A DNA stretch of 64,000 nt from Alphaproteobacteria bacterium (GCA_017308135.1 JAFKFM010000008.1:682001-746000), one strand, 5' to 3'; shown: positions 1 to 9,716, counted from the first letter of the stretch. Numbers and translations are program-made. Notes: generated from the letters alone by a model not told the origin.

Positions 1-216
1 CACCACGATGCCGGTCGCGCAGAGCACGATGATCGGCGTATCGCGGGCGAACAAATCGCGTAAATGAACGCCGAATTCCTCGAACGCGATATCGGCGTCG
101 GTTACGCGGGACTTCAGGCCATGGATTTGCGCGCCCGGCAATGCGGCCGCGATCTTACGCGCGACCGGCAGACTGCCCGCCCCCAGAATCACGATCGCTG
201 GAGCGCGGGCGTTCAT
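1..216 (-). CDS. cobJ: CobJ, precorrin-3B C17-methyltransferase with CbiG-like N-terminus (partial)
   Basis: Only the first 72 codons are inside the window. The visible N-terminus starts [19 protein letters not shown] and contains a stretch ending [12 protein letters not shown], which resembles the N-terminal domain of CbiG rather than the start of a stand-alone SAM methyltransferase. CbiG-CobJ fusions occur in several alphaproteobacteria, and the methyltransferase part would lie beyond position 1. The start ATG overlaps the cobI stop (ATGA), so it is the last visible gene of a cobG-cobH-cobI-cobJ minus-strand operon. CobJ performs ring contraction in corrin synthesis. The identity rests on the CbiG-like N-terminus and on synteny, because the catalytic domain is not visible. 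Confidence 0.75.
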   Translation of the reverse strand, partial: MNARAPAIVILGAGSLPVARKIAAALPGAQIHGLKSRVTDADIAFEEFGVHLRDLFARDTPIIVLCATGIVV

Positions 217-944
217 CCCTGCCAACGCGTGCCGGGAACGAGGATCATCGAGAAATACGGCACGCTTGCCGGATCGATCTCGGCGAAGGGCACGATGCGT
301 TGCGCCGCCATCGTCGCGCGTTCGACATAGAGCGCGCGGTCCGCGAGGCCGAGCTTGACCAGCACGCGGCGCACTTTCTCGAAATTGCTGCCGAGCTTCA
401 TGATCGCCGCCGCGTCGGCCTGCGCCAAGCGCGCTTCGAGATCCGCCTCCGGCGACACGCCCGACAACACCGTCAAAGTCTGATTGCGGTAGACGAGCGG
501 TGCCGCCAACGCCGCCGAGCTCGCGACGATCGAGCACACGCCGGGCACGACATCGGTCGGGTAGCGCGTGCTGAGCCGGTCATGCAGATACATGAACGAG
601 CCGTAGAAGAACGGATCGCCTTCGCACAGCACGGCGACATCCGTTCCGGCGTCGAGATGGCGCGCGATTTCGTTCGCCGCTTCGTCGTAGAACGCGGCGA
701 TGATGGTCTCGTAACAATGCGGCGGCTCGAGCTTCTCGGTCGTCACCGGATAGATCAACGGCATCATCGTCTGGCGCGGATCGAGATAGGATTCGACGAT
801 CGACAGCGCGTTGCTCTTCTTCGCCTTGGCCGAGAGATAGGCGACGACCGGTGCCGCACGCAGAATGCGCAATGCCTTGACGGTCAGAAGCTCGGGATCG
901 CCCGGCCCGACGCCGAGCCCGAAAAGACGGCCGATCTTGTTCAT
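213..944 (-). CDS. cobI: CobI, precorrin-2 C20-methyltransferase
   Basis: A 243-residue cytosolic SAM-dependent methyltransferase of the tetrapyrrole methylase family, which methylates precorrin-2 at C20 to give precorrin-3A. The N-terminal motif [13 protein letters not shown] and the central [14 protein letters not shown] motif are typical of CobI/CbiL. The length matches the family. The start is set at the ATG at 944 (MNKIGRLFG) because GGAGG lies 7 nt upstream; a GTG one codon earlier is less likely. The ATG overlaps the cobH stop as TGATG, and the gene's own stop overlaps the cobJ start, so translation is probably coupled along the operon. Confidence 0.95.
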   Translation of the reverse strand: MNKIGRLFGLGVGPGDPELLTVKALRILRAAPVVAYLSAKAKKSNALSIVESYLDPRQTMMPLIYPVTTEKLEPPHCYETIIAAFYDEAANEIARHLDAGTDVAVLCEGDPFFYGSFMYLHDRLSTRYPTDVVPGVCSIVASSAALAAPLVYRNQTLTVLSGVSPEADLEARLAQADAAAIMKLGSNFEKVRRVLVKLGLADRALYVERATMAAQRIVPFAEIDPASVPYFSMILVPGTRWQG

Positions 945-1567
945 CACTCGACCTCCGTCGCCAGCGCGTTGACGGCGGCGGCGGCGATGGCGCTGCCCCC
1001 GCGCCGCCCGCGCAGCGCCACGAAGTTCACGCCACGGCTGTTCGCCGCGAGCTCGTCCTTCGACTCAGCCGCGCCGATGAAGCCGACGGGAAAGCCGAGG
1101 ATCAAAGCGGGGCGCGGCGCGCCGTCGTCGAGCATTTCGAGCAGGCGGTAAAGCGCCGTCGGCGCATTGCCGATGGCAACGACCGAACCGGCGAGATCGG
1201 GACGCCAAAGCTCGAGCGCGGCCGCCGAGCGCGTATTGCCGATCCGCGCGGCGAGATCGGGCACTTGCGGATCGCCCAGCGTGCAGATCACGCGGTTCTT
1301 CGCGGGCAAGCGCGCGCGGGTGATTCCTTCGGCGACCATGCGCGCGTCGCACAGGATGGGTGCCCCCGCCGCCAGCGCATCGCGGCCCGCCTTCCCCGCC
1401 CCGTCGGAGAAAACCAAATCGCCGGCCGCGTCGACCATGCCGCAAGCATGGATCACGCGCACCGCAAGCTTCTCCAAATCGGGCGGGAGGCGGGAAAGAT
1501 CGGCTTCCCGGCGGATCGTGGCGAAGGATCTGCGATAGATCTCGGCGCCGTCGCGAATATAGTCCAT
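944..1567 (-). CDS. cobH: CobH, precorrin-8X methylmutase
   Basis: A 207-residue protein matching CobH/CbiC, which moves a methyl group from C11 to C12 to convert precorrin-8X to hydrogenobyrinate. Family features include the [16 protein letters not shown] segment, containing the catalytic histidine, and the [13 protein letters not shown] segment near residue 160. It lies 7 nt downstream of cobG and overlaps cobI. Length and start agree with the family. Confidence 0.95.
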   Translation of the reverse strand: MDYIRDGAEIYRRSFATIRREADLSRLPPDLEKLAVRVIHACGMVDAAGDLVFSDGAGKAGRDALAAGAPILCDARMVAEGITRARLPAKNRVICTLGDPQVPDLAARIGNTRSAAALELWRPDLAGSVVAIGNAPTALYRLLEMLDDGAPRPALILGFPVGFIGAAESKDELAANSRGVNFVALRGRRGGSAIAAAAVNALATEVE

Positions 1568-1574
1568 CGACTTC

Positions 1575-2846
1575 CTAAGCTGCCGAAACGATGCCGGCGA
1601 TTTTGGCGCGTGCGGCGTTTTCCGCGACGCACCGCCCGAACCGCGCCGAATCGTTTCCGTCTTTGCGGAACACCGTATAGCGCCCCGGCGCTTGCGCGAG
1701 GAGCGTGATATCGGCCGTGCCCGCGACGGCGCAGGATTTGGCGCAGCCGGTCAGATGGACCGTCTTCCCGCCCAACGCACCCAAATCGCGCGCCAGCGCC
1801 AGCGCGTCGTTCTTCGTGTCGGCAAAGGCCGAGGTGCAGCCGGAACTTCCCGAACACGCGACGATCGACGCCAACGGCAAAGCGGGATCGACGATCAACC
1901 CGGCCGCCGTCACCGCTTTTGCCGCCGCTTGCGCATCGGCGATCCCCGGCAGCACGACGCCTTGCCAAGGCGTCAGGCGCAGCGTGCCGTCGCCATAGGT
2001 CTGCGCGAGAGCGGCGAGGTCTTCGAGCATGGCGGGCGATAGGCGCCCGAGCGGCGGCACGGCGCCGAGAAACCATTTCCCGTCGCGCTGCGGATGGATG
2101 CCGACATGACTCATCGGCCGCAACGCCGGCCGGACCCAACTTTCACGACTCAAATCGCCGCCCAGTCGCGCCAGAATTTCCGCGCGCGATGTGGATTTCA
2201 GCAGATCGCGATAGCGCCGGATTTCCGGATCGGCACCCGCAAGTTCCAGGAACAGCGCGATGGCCAAGTTCACGGCCTTCGCCGCATCGGTTTCAGCGAA
2301 AACGAGATAGGGAACGCCGCGCGCGGCCTGTTCGACCGTACCCGCGATGCCGAGCGCGACATGGCCGTCGCCCATCGCGGCGAGCCAAATGTCGTTCGGG
2401 TGATCGATCGCAATGAGGCTTTCGCCCGCGTCGAGCGACACGCCGAATTTCGGGTTCAAACGCTCGGCGATGCCGTCACTTTGCAGGAAGGCGTCGATTT
2501 CGGCCGCCAGCGGCAGCGCATCGAAACACTGTACGGGATCGATACCGGCGGTCGGGCTGACCAGCACGTTGCGCGCCCCGTCGGCCTCGGGGCGTGTGGG
2601 CCCCAGCCCGGCCGCGACGAGTTCGGCGATCAACGCCGCTTCGCCGGCGGCATCCACACCACGCAGTTGCAGATTGGCGCGGTTGGTGATGTCGATCACG
2701 CCTTTTGTATGCTGCCTAGCGATCCCGGCGATGGCGCGCGCGGCCGAAGCGGAAAGTTGGCCGAAGGCGAGCCGCAAACGGCAAATCCCGCCGTCGCGCG
2801 CGGGCACGATTCTGAACAAACCCGGACAGGCCGTATTGCTCCGCAT
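1575..2846 (-). CDS. cobG: CobG, precorrin-3B synthase (monooxygenase)
   Basis: A 423-residue member of the nitrite/sulfite reductase ferredoxin-like family that hydroxylates precorrin-3A using O2 in the aerobic cobalamin pathway. Two cysteine pairs near residues 329-372 (CSGSSGC and GCAKSC) are the [4Fe-4S]/siroheme-type motif, and GVIDITNRANLQLRG is the N-terminal ferrodoxin-like signature. The reading frame stays open to 3458, but that upstream part is antisense to cobL and has no family similarity. The start is therefore placed at the ATG at 2846 (MRSNTACPGLFR). It heads the cobGHIJ operon, divergent from cobL. CobG is the marker of the oxygen-dependent route. Confidence 0.92.
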   Translation of the reverse strand: MRSNTACPGLFRIVPARDGGICRLRLAFGQLSASAARAIAGIARQHTKGVIDITNRANLQLRGVDAAGEAALIAELVAAGLGPTRPEADGARNVLVSPTAGIDPVQCFDALPLAAEIDAFLQSDGIAERLNPKFGVSLDAGESLIAIDHPNDIWLAAMGDGHVALGIAGTVEQAARGVPYLVFAETDAAKAVNLAIALFLELAGADPEIRRYRDLLKSTSRAEILARLGGDLSRESWVRPALRPMSHVGIHPQRDGKWFLGAVPPLGRLSPAMLEDLAALAQTYGDGTLRLTPWQGVVLPGIADAQAAAKAVTAAGLIVDPALPLASIVACSGSSGCTSAFADTKNDALALARDLGALGGKTVHLTGCAKSCAVAGTADITLLAQAPGRYTVFRKDGNDSARFGRCVAENAARAKIAGIVSAA

Positions 2847-2946
2847 GCGATTCCCTGATCGAATTCGCCTCGACCGGTAAAGATCATACTCGTCCCGATC
2901 CCGCAACGCCCGTAATGTCCGGATCGGCCTGACGAATCGAGGACAA

Positions 2947-4155
2947 ATGGACGCGTGGCTGGAGATCGTGGGGATCGGCGAGGACGGGCTGGCGGGCTTG
3001 AGCCCGGCGGCCCGCGCAGCCATCGCGCGCGCCCAGATCCTGGCCGGCGGCAAGCGCCATCTGGCGCTGGTTCCGGATGGGGCGCAGGAACGCTGGCCAT
3101 GGCCCAGCCCGCTGGAAGCCGGGATCGAAAAACTGCTCGCCCTTCGCGGCACGAAGGTCTGCGTTTTGGCGAGCGGCGACCCGATGTGGTTCGGCGTCGG
3201 CGCCACGCTGGCGCGGCGATTGGCGAAGGACGAGTACCGGGTCCACCCGGCCCCGTCTTCCTTCGCGCTGGCGGCCGCGCGCATGGGCTGGCCGCTACAA
3301 GATGTCGTTACAATCAGCGTCCATGGCCGTCCAATAGAGGCGCTGCATCCGCATCTGCAACCCGGCGCCAAGCTGCTCGTGCTGAGCGATAGCGGCGACA
3401 CGCCCGCAGCCATCGTGCGCATTCTGTGCGCGCGCGGATACGCGTCGAGCGACGTCACCGTGCTCGAGCATATGGGCGGCGAAGGCGAATTGCGCTTCGA
3501 TGCGCGCGCCGACGCATTTCCACCCGACCGGCGGCGCGACCTGAACCTCGTCGCCGTCGCCTGCGTCGCCGACGCAATGGCGCCATTGCTGCCTATCGTC
3601 GCGGGCTTGCCGGACGAGGCCTATGTCCATGACGGGCAATTGACCAAGCGCGATGTTCGCGCGGCGACGCTCGCGCGCCTTGCCCCCTATCCCGGCGCGC
3701 TGCTGTGGGATGTGGGGGCCGGTTGCGGCTCGATCGGCATCGAATGGATGCGCACGCATCCCGCCTGCCGCGCCATCGCGGTCGAACGCGACGAGCCCCG
3801 GCGTGACATGATCGCGACCAACGCGAAGGCGCTGGGGGCGCCTGGATTGCAGATCGTCGCGGGTACGGCCCCCGCCACCCTCGAAGGACTGGAAACGCCC
3901 GACGCCGTGTTCGTCGGCGGCGGGGTCAGCGAAGCGGGCCTCTTGGAAAAATGCTGGGCGGCGTTGCGCCCCGGCGGTGTGCTGGTCGCCAATGCCGTGA
4001 CGCTGCAAAGCGAAGCGGTGCTGATCGCCGCCCGCGCAACCTATGAAGGCGAGTTGGTGCGAATCTCGGTCGCGCACGCCTCGCCCGTCGGTAAGTTCGA
4101 TGCGTGGCGCACGTCGATGCCGGTCACGATCCTGACGGCGCGCAAACCCGCTTAG
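2947..4155 (+). CDS. cobL: CobL, precorrin-6Y C5,15-methyltransferase (decarboxylating)
   Basis: A 402-residue two-domain enzyme. Residues 1 to about 200 are a CbiE-type tetrapyrrole methylase with SGDPMWFG at 76-83. The C-terminal half is a CbiT-type Rossmann methyltransferase with the SAM loop DVGAGCGSIG at 255-264. Together they methylate C5 and C15 and decarboxylate the C12 acetate of precorrin-6B. It is divergent from cobG with 100 bp between them, too short for a cobalamin riboswitch and without an obvious one. Its stop overlaps the convergent cobF stop. Confidence 0.95.
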   Translation: MDAWLEIVGIGEDGLAGLSPAARAAIARAQILAGGKRHLALVPDGAQERWPWPSPLEAGIEKLLALRGTKVCVLASGDPMWFGVGATLARRLAKDEYRVHPAPSSFALAAARMGWPLQDVVTISVHGRPIEALHPHLQPGAKLLVLSDSGDTPAAIVRILCARGYASSDVTVLEHMGGEGELRFDARADAFPPDRRRDLNLVAVACVADAMAPLLPIVAGLPDEAYVHDGQLTKRDVRAATLARLAPYPGALLWDVGAGCGSIGIEWMRTHPACRAIAVERDEPRRDMIATNAKALGAPGLQIVAGTAPATLEGLETPDAVFVGGGVSEAGLLEKCWAALRPGGVLVANAVTLQSEAVLIAARATYEGELVRISVAHASPVGKFDAWRTSMPVTILTARKPA

Positions 4156-4928
4156 CTTTTGTCGCCGCCGTCGTTGAGGCGCAGCAAATAGCTATCCATG
4201 ATCCAGCCGTGCTCGCGGCGTGCCTCGGCGCGCACGCGCGCGATTTCGTCGGCGACGTCGGCGAGCTTGCCGGAGATCACGATCTCCTCCTTCATGCCGA
4301 CATAGGCGCCCCAATGGATATCGACGTCGCGCCCGGCGAGCGACTTATAAGCGTCGCGCGCGTCGAGCATCACGGCCGCATTGTCGAACCCTTCGGGCCA
4401 ACCGGCCGACAGACGCCGCCCAGTAGTGATCGCGACGGCGCCGCCGATGCTGTTGAGCGTCGTCTTGCAGCGCGCGGCGAGCGCCTGGATCGAGCTGATC
4501 CCGGCGATCACCTCGAATTCGATGTCGTGCGTACCGGCCTGGACGATCGTTTCGACGATGCGGATCGTGCTGTCGTAGAGCGACGGGTCGCCCCACACCA
4601 GAAACGCGCCGCATTCGCCGTCCTTCAATTCCGTGGCGAAGAGGCGCTCGAACACCGCCTGTTTGTCGCGGTTCAGATCGTCGACGGTCGCTCGGTAGTC
4701 GGGCGTGTCGCGCGCCCAGTCGGGGCTGGTCGCGTCGGCGAAGCGATAGACGCGATCCTTGGCGATATAGCGGCGGCAGATTTCCTTGCGCAGTTCGATC
4801 AGCTGCGACTTCGCCTCGCCCTTCTCCAGCAGGAAAAACACATCGACCCGGTTGAGGGCGTTGATCGCCTGGATGGTGATGTGCTCCGGATCGCCGGCCC
4901 CGATCCCGATAATCGCGATTCTCTTCAT
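4152..4928 (-). CDS. cobF: CobF, precorrin-6A synthase (deacetylating)
   Basis: A 258-residue tetrapyrrole methylase of the aerobic pathway that methylates C1 and releases acetate from precorrin-5. The N-terminus KRIAIIGIGAGDPEHITIQA, the segment FLVWGDPSLYDSTIRIV and the C-terminal AYVGMKEEIVISGKL fit CobF closely. The start is placed at the ATG at 4928 with GGAG 5 nt upstream; an in-frame GTG two codons earlier has no Shine-Dalgarno sequence. It is convergent with cobL (4-nt overlap of stops). The 91 bp between its start and the stop of the next gene presumably hold its promoter. Confidence 0.94.
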   Translation of the reverse strand: MKRIAIIGIGAGDPEHITIQAINALNRVDVFFLLEKGEAKSQLIELRKEICRRYIAKDRVYRFADATSPDWARDTPDYRATVDDLNRDKQAVFERLFATELKDGECGAFLVWGDPSLYDSTIRIVETIVQAGTHDIEFEVIAGISSIQALAARCKTTLNSIGGAVAITTGRRLSAGWPEGFDNAAVMLDARDAYKSLAGRDVDIHWGAYVGMKEEIVISGKLADVADEIARVRAEARREHGWIMDSYLLRLNDGGDKS

Positions 4929-5019
4929 GCGCACTCCGCCGCCGGCGCATCTCGAAGCGCCCGCAAGGCGTCTATATAGCCGCGACTTGCGGCCGCGTCA
5001 TGCCCCGTCGCGGGCGGGT

Positions 5020-6420
5020 TCAGCCGATGCGCAACGGCGGCCGGGCGGACATCGCGGCGGCGAGGTCGGGATCGTGCGTGACCAGCAGCATGGCGAGGCC
5101 GCGTTCGACGGCGAGTTCGCGCAGCAATTCCATCGTCGCGCGCTGGATCGGCGGATCGAGACGCGACGTCGGCTCGTCCGCGAACAGGAAAACGGGATCG
5201 ACAATCAACGCCCGCGCGATCGCCACGCGCTGCAACTCGCCGCCGGAGACCTGACTGGGCGGCCGATCGAGCAGCTCGAGCGGCACCGATAGCCGCGCCA
5301 AGATTGCCTCGACGGCGGACCAAGCAGCGCCATGACGGCGCACGACGTCATCCAGCGCAACGCGCAGGGTCGAATACGGCGCGAAGGCCGCGACCGGATC
5401 CTGATAAAGCTTTTGATACCGCCAGGCTTCGACGCCGTCCGCGTGACGCACCACGCCGCGCTGCGGCGGCAAAAGCCCCAGCAACACCGCGCCCAGAGTC
5501 GTCTTGCCGCCACCGCTGGGGCCTTGCACGCAGGCGATCTCGCCGCGCGCAAGCGCAACGTCGATGTCCTCGAACAACAAATTCGCACCACGCGCGACGG
5601 CAAGTTTCTCGCCCCGCAGCACGTGTTCGCCGCCGGCATGCGCGTCCGGACGCGGCCAATTCGCCGGATCGGCGGCGACGAACATCTTCGTGTAATCTTC
5701 ACGCGGCGCCGACAGCACATCGCGCGTGTCGCCGGTCTCGACGATGTCGGCGTTGCGCATCACGGCGATCCGCCCGCCCAGCGCGCGGGCGAGACCAATA
5801 TCGTGGGTCACGACCACGACGGCGCGGCCATGTTCCATCTGCGCGCGCAGCGACGCGGCGACGCCGGCGCAAGCGTCGGCGTCGAGCCCCTTGGTCGGCT
5901 CGTCGGCGATCAGCAACCCCGCCTCCGCCGCCATCGTCGCGGCGATGGCCACGCGCTGCGCCATACCGCCGGACAGACGGAACGGCAATTGCCGCGCGGA
6001 CTCCGAAAGGCCCAAGCGGCCAAGATCCTTGGCCGCACGCGCCTTGGCGTCGGCCCAATCGCGTCCCGCGACCAGCGCATGGGTTTCCGCGATCTGGCTT
6101 TCGACGCGCATCAAGGGATCGAGCGACAGCCACGGCTCCTGCGGCAGCAACGCGATCCGCCTGCCCCAAAAGGCGCGCCGCTCGCCTTGCGTCAGCGTAT
6201 CGATCCGGTGGCCCGCGACGCTGATTTCGCCGCGCGCGACGAGACCGGGTCCGAGATCGCCCATGATCGCATGCGCCAGCAGCGATTTGCCCGAGCCGCT
6301 TTCGCCCATCACGACCAGGCATTCGCCCGCCGCGACGCGCAGTTCGGCGTCGCGCACCAGCGCTTTTCCGCCCGCGCGAACCGACACGCCCTTGATCTCC
6401 AGCATCGGTGCGGCACTCAT
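5020..6420 (-). CDS. Opp/Nik-type ABC importer, fused dual ATP-binding protein
   Basis: A 466-residue cytoplasmic protein with two ABC ATPase domains in one chain. The first has Walker A GESGSGKS at 39-46, signature LSGGMAQRVA and Walker [13 protein letters not shown]. The second has Walker A GPSGGGKTT near residue 300, signature VSGGELQRVA and FLFADEPTSRLD. This is the fused DppD-DppF arrangement of family-5 (peptide/nickel/opine) importers. The start is the ATG at 6420, which overlaps the permease stop; the open frame to 7251 is only antisense shadow. It is the last gene of the minus-strand operon 9681-5020. The substrate cannot be read from the ATPase. Confidence 0.9.
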   Translation of the reverse strand: MSAAPMLEIKGVSVRAGGKALVRDAELRVAAGECLVVMGESGSGKSLLAHAIMGDLGPGLVARGEISVAGHRIDTLTQGERRAFWGRRIALLPQEPWLSLDPLMRVESQIAETHALVAGRDWADAKARAAKDLGRLGLSESARQLPFRLSGGMAQRVAIAATMAAEAGLLIADEPTKGLDADACAGVAASLRAQMEHGRAVVVVTHDIGLARALGGRIAVMRNADIVETGDTRDVLSAPREDYTKMFVAADPANWPRPDAHAGGEHVLRGEKLAVARGANLLFEDIDVALARGEIACVQGPSGGGKTTLGAVLLGLLPPQRGVVRHADGVEAWRYQKLYQDPVAAFAPYSTLRVALDDVVRRHGAAWSAVEAILARLSVPLELLDRPPSQVSGGELQRVAIARALIVDPVFLFADEPTSRLDPPIQRATMELLRELAVERGLAMLLVTHDPDLAAAMSARPPLRIG

Positions 6421-7211
6421 GCTTCGTCTCCGGCCGAAGCGACCAAGCGCAGACCAAGCACCGTCGCGAATATCAGCGCCGCCGGCGCCAGTAATTGCCA
6501 AGGCGCGTCGGCGTAGTGCGGCAGCAACTCGACCATCATGCTGCCCAGCTCCGGCGTGGGCGGACGCAAGCCGATGCCGACGAAGCTGAGGGTGGAAACC
6601 GCCAGCACCGCGCTCGCCACGCCGAATGCCGCGAGCGTGCCGATCAACGGCGCCAATTCGGGCAACAGATGCCGGCGGAAGACGTGCCATCCGCCGAAGC
6701 CGAATAATCGTGCGGCCTCGACATCCGGGGCCGCCAGACGCCCGGCGGCGAAGGCGCGCACCGGGCGGAAGAACTCGACCCATTGCGTCGCCACGAGGCC
6801 CGCATAAAGCGGCCAAAGCTGGCCGGGCGCCAAAGCGGCGATCAGCACGACCGTCAATAGGCCGGGCAGCGCCATCGTCGCGTCGCACAACCCGGACAAG
6901 GCGCGATCCGCGGCGCGCCCGCGCGCGGCGGCCGCGAGTGCCGCCAGCGCCGTGCCGATGACGCCCGCCAGCAGCACCGCCGCCGCCGCCAGCCCCAGCG
7001 ACAGCCGCGCGGCGGACGCGAGGCGCGCCAGCATCGACCGGCCGAGATGATCCGTGCCGAGCAGGAATTCGCCCGAGGGCGGGCGCAGCGTCGCGCGCAG
7101 ATTCTGGCGCAGCGGATCGGCGTCGATCAGCAAAGGTCCCAACAGCGCGAAGGCGAGGATTGCGGCGAGCAATAACGCACCCGCAAGGCGGGAAAGAGGT
7201 ATCGCCGTCAT
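6417..7211 (-). CDS. Opp/Nik-type ABC importer permease, DppC-like
   Basis: A 264-residue inner-membrane permease. It has the LLGTDHLGRSMLARL motif after the first membrane helix, characteristic of DppC/NikC permeases, and the coupling-helix EAARLFGFGGWHVFRRHLLPEL segment contacting the ATPase. About five or six hydrophobic segments are visible. ATG at 7211 overlaps the upstream permease stop (ATGA), and its own stop overlaps the ATPase start. The frame is open to 7946 but that part is shadow. Confidence 0.9.
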   Translation of the reverse strand: MTAIPLSRLAGALLLAAILAFALLGPLLIDADPLRQNLRATLRPPSGEFLLGTDHLGRSMLARLASAARLSLGLAAAAVLLAGVIGTALAALAAAARGRAADRALSGLCDATMALPGLLTVVLIAALAPGQLWPLYAGLVATQWVEFFRPVRAFAAGRLAAPDVEAARLFGFGGWHVFRRHLLPELAPLIGTLAAFGVASAVLAVSTLSFVGIGLRPPTPELGSMMVELLPHYADAPWQLLAPAALIFATVLGLRLVASAGDEA

Positions 7212-8149
7212 TCGCGCCGCCCCCTGGGGTCGAGCGCCAGGCAAAGCGCATCGACGGCCGCGTTGAGCGCCACGAAGATCAGCCCCATCGCCAGCGCGGT
7301 GCCCTGGATCATCGGCACGTCGCGCGCGACGACCGCATGGACCAGTGCATGACCGATCCCGGGCCACGCGAACAGCGATTCGACGACGACCACGCCTTCG
7401 ACCAGCCAGACGAGCTGCACGCCCATATAGGCGACGACCGGAACGGCGGCGTTGCGCAGCACGTGGCGGCGCAGCACCGCCCCTTCCGCAAGGCCCTTGG
7501 TCCGCGCGAAATGCGTATCGGCGCGCGCCAGCACGCGCGCGGCCGCCTCGCGCGTCACGCGCATCGACATCGCGGCAAGGCCGATCGCCAGCGTGGCCGC
7601 CGGCAAAGGCCACGCGGCGGCGTTGTCGTATCCCGCGGCCGGCAGCAAACCCCACTGCACAGCAATCAACAGCATCAGGCCGAGGCCGATCAGATAAGCG
7701 GGTGTCGCGCGCAACGCCGCCGCGACGACCAGACCGGCGGCATCGAGCGCGCCGCCGCGCATCGCCATGGCGATGCCGAGCGGCACGCCGACCAGCGCCG
7801 ACAGACCCAGCGCCAGCAGCGACAGCCCGACCGTCGCGCCGAGCTGGAGGCTCAGTTCCTCGATCACATCCTCGCCGCTGACGAGCGACACGCCGAGATC
7901 GAGCGTCGCGATCTGGCCGAGCCACACCGCCAAACGCGCGGGCCACGGCCGATCGAGGCCCAGTTCCGCGCGCACCGTCGCGGCGGCGCGCGCCGACGCC
8001 AGATCTTCGCCATAGCGCGCGGCGGCGATGCGGAAGGCTTGGTCGCCGGGCAACATCTCGACGATCGCGAAGCTGGCGATCCCCACCAGCAACGCGACCA
8101 TCACAGCTTGCGCCAGACGCCCCGCCAGAACGCGGGTCAGGGCGCCCAT
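7208..8149 (-). CDS. Opp/Nik-type ABC importer permease, DppB-like
   Basis: A 313-residue inner-membrane permease beginning MGALTRVLAGRLAQAVMVAL with an immediate membrane helix. It has the coupling segment HFARTKGLAEGAVLRRHVLRNA and the C-terminal GIGHALVHAVVARDVPMIQG segment, both standard for DppB/NikB. The start at 8149 overlaps the end of the solute-binding gene by 13 nt. It partners the DppC-like permease to form the channel. Confidence 0.9.
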   Translation of the reverse strand: MGALTRVLAGRLAQAVMVALLVGIASFAIVEMLPGDQAFRIAAARYGEDLASARAAATVRAELGLDRPWPARLAVWLGQIATLDLGVSLVSGEDVIEELSLQLGATVGLSLLALGLSALVGVPLGIAMAMRGGALDAAGLVVAAALRATPAYLIGLGLMLLIAVQWGLLPAAGYDNAAAWPLPAATLAIGLAAMSMRVTREAAARVLARADTHFARTKGLAEGAVLRRHVLRNAAVPVVAYMGVQLVWLVEGVVVVESLFAWPGIGHALVHAVVARDVPMIQGTALAMGLIFVALNAAVDALCLALDPRGRRE

Positions 8150-9681
8150 TTCATCGCGGACAAGCGGTAGGACAATTCGAAGGGATCGACGCTCGCCCCT
8201 TCCACGCGCCGGTTGATCGCGACCGCGTAGTCGAACCACGCGATCGGCACGACCGGCAATTCGGCCTGCAGCAAGCGCGCGATGTCGCCGCGCGCCTTGG
8301 CGCGCGCCGCCGCGTCGGCCGGCGCGGACAGCGCCGCCAAAGCCGCCGCCATCACGGGGCTCGACCAATTCATCGCCCCCCAATCGCCGCCTTTGGGCCC
8401 GAAATCCTGCAACATCGTGCCGATCGGATCGGGGACGAGGGCGAAGTTGCGCGCGAGCAGCGCCATTTGCAGCGTGCCGTCCTGATGCCCGGCGGGAATT
8501 TCGCCGCTATTGACGATCGCGACCGTCACGTCGATCCCCGCATCGCGCAGCTGCGCTTGGATCGCGGCGGCCATCGGCGGCTGTTCGGGCCGGTCGGAGA
8601 AGGTCCGCAGCGTGACCGCGAAGCGCTTGCCGTCCTTGACCAGAATGCCGTCGGCGCCCGCCCGCCAGCCCGCGGCGGCGAGCAATTCCTTGGCGCGCGG
8701 CAGCGAATGCGCCAGCGGCGCCAAGTCCGGCGCGTGCCATTCGGCCAGGCCCGGCGGAAACATTTGGGTGGCCCGCGTGGCGGGGCTGCGCAGAATCGCT
8801 TCGGCGATACCTTCGCGATCGAGCGCGAAGCTGACCGCCTGACGCACGCGCACGTCGTCGAAATAAGGCGGTGCCGCGTTGAGCTTCAGCATGCGCGTGC
8901 GCGGAATCGCCTGCACGTCGAGATGGAGGCGCGCATTGCGTTGCAAACGCGCCACCGCTTCGGGCGGCACGACGTATACGAGATCGGCCTGTCCGCCTTC
9001 GGCCATCGCCACGCGCGTCTCGCCGCGCGGCACCGCCAGATAGCTCGTACGCGCGATCGCCGGCGCCGCCCCGCGCCAATCGGCGAAACGCTCCGCCTCG
9101 ACGCGCAGCGGCGGTTCGACCACCGTGGCGCGATAAGGGCCGCTGCCGACGATCCGCGCCACGTTGCCCGCCGCATCGTAGGCGGAGGGGGCGAGCACGA
9201 TCGTGCTGGAATGCGCCAGGAACGCGGGCAAGGCCGAGAACGGCCGCGACAATGCAATGACGATCGCCTCGCCTTCGGGCGCGATCGTCGCGATCGGCGC
9301 GTTGGCGAGCAATCCGGCGGCGTTCGCCTTGGCGCGATTGAGCGACGCGGCGACGGCCGCCGCATCGAGCTTCGTGCCGTCGTGGAAGGTTGTGCCCGCG
9401 CGCAAGTCGAAGCGCCAGGTTTTGCCGTCGGCCGACACCGACCAGCTGCGCGCGATCGCCGCCTCGGGCAGGCCGCCTTTATCGGCGCCGACGAGCGTCT
9501 CGGCGATCTGCATCCGCGCGAAGACATAGCCCGAGCGCGCCGGATCGAGGCCGGTGATCTCCCACGGCGAAACGACCCGCAAGATACGCGCCGCATCCTG
9601 CGCTGCCGCCGGCAACGCCGCCGCTCCGGCTATCGCCAATGTCGCGATCGCCGCCAAAAACACCGTCCGCCGCTTCGTCAT
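8137..9681 (-). CDS. ABC importer periplasmic solute-binding protein, family 5
   Basis: A 514-residue periplasmic protein. A Sec signal peptide (MTKRRTVFLAAIATLAIAGAAALPAAAQ) is followed by a family-5 solute-binding fold, with features such as WRFDLRAGTTFHDG and RVRQAVSFALDREGIAEA. The family binds peptides, nickel chelates, opines or metal-metallophore complexes. The ATG at 9681 has GAGG 6 nt upstream; the TTG two codons earlier is less likely. It is the first gene of the importer operon and is divergent from a COG0523 GTPase gene carrying a candidate Zur box. That context favours a metal or metal-chelate substrate, which is an inference. Confidence 0.88.
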   Translation of the reverse strand: MTKRRTVFLAAIATLAIAGAAALPAAAQDAARILRVVSPWEITGLDPARSGYVFARMQIAETLVGADKGGLPEAAIARSWSVSADGKTWRFDLRAGTTFHDGTKLDAAAVAASLNRAKANAAGLLANAPIATIAPEGEAIVIALSRPFSALPAFLAHSSTIVLAPSAYDAAGNVARIVGSGPYRATVVEPPLRVEAERFADWRGAAPAIARTSYLAVPRGETRVAMAEGGQADLVYVVPPEAVARLQRNARLHLDVQAIPRTRMLKLNAAPPYFDDVRVRQAVSFALDREGIAEAILRSPATRATQMFPPGLAEWHAPDLAPLAHSLPRAKELLAAAGWRAGADGILVKDGKRFAVTLRTFSDRPEQPPMAAAIQAQLRDAGIDVTVAIVNSGEIPAGHQDGTLQMALLARNFALVPDPIGTMLQDFGPKGGDWGAMNWSSPVMAAALAALSAPADAAARAKARGDIARLLQAELPVVPIAWFDYAVAINRRVEGASVDPFELSYRLSAMKWAP

Positions 9682-9716
9682 TGCCAACCTCGCTCTGGAA
9701 AACGTGACTCAAATAA

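Noticed and set aside
141..1151. Plus-strand 336-residue open frame over cobI/cobH
   Set aside because: Arg/His-rich composition typical of shadow frames in GC-rich DNA; real cob genes lie on the other strand.
2847..2946. Possible cobalamin riboswitch between cobG and cobL
   Set aside because: Only 100 bp, with no recognisable B12-box; too short for the element.
5020..7251. A 743-residue open frame spanning the dual ATPase and upstream DNA
   Set aside because: The part above 6420 is antisense-like, Arg-rich and overlaps the permease gene; the true start is the ATGA overlap at 6420.
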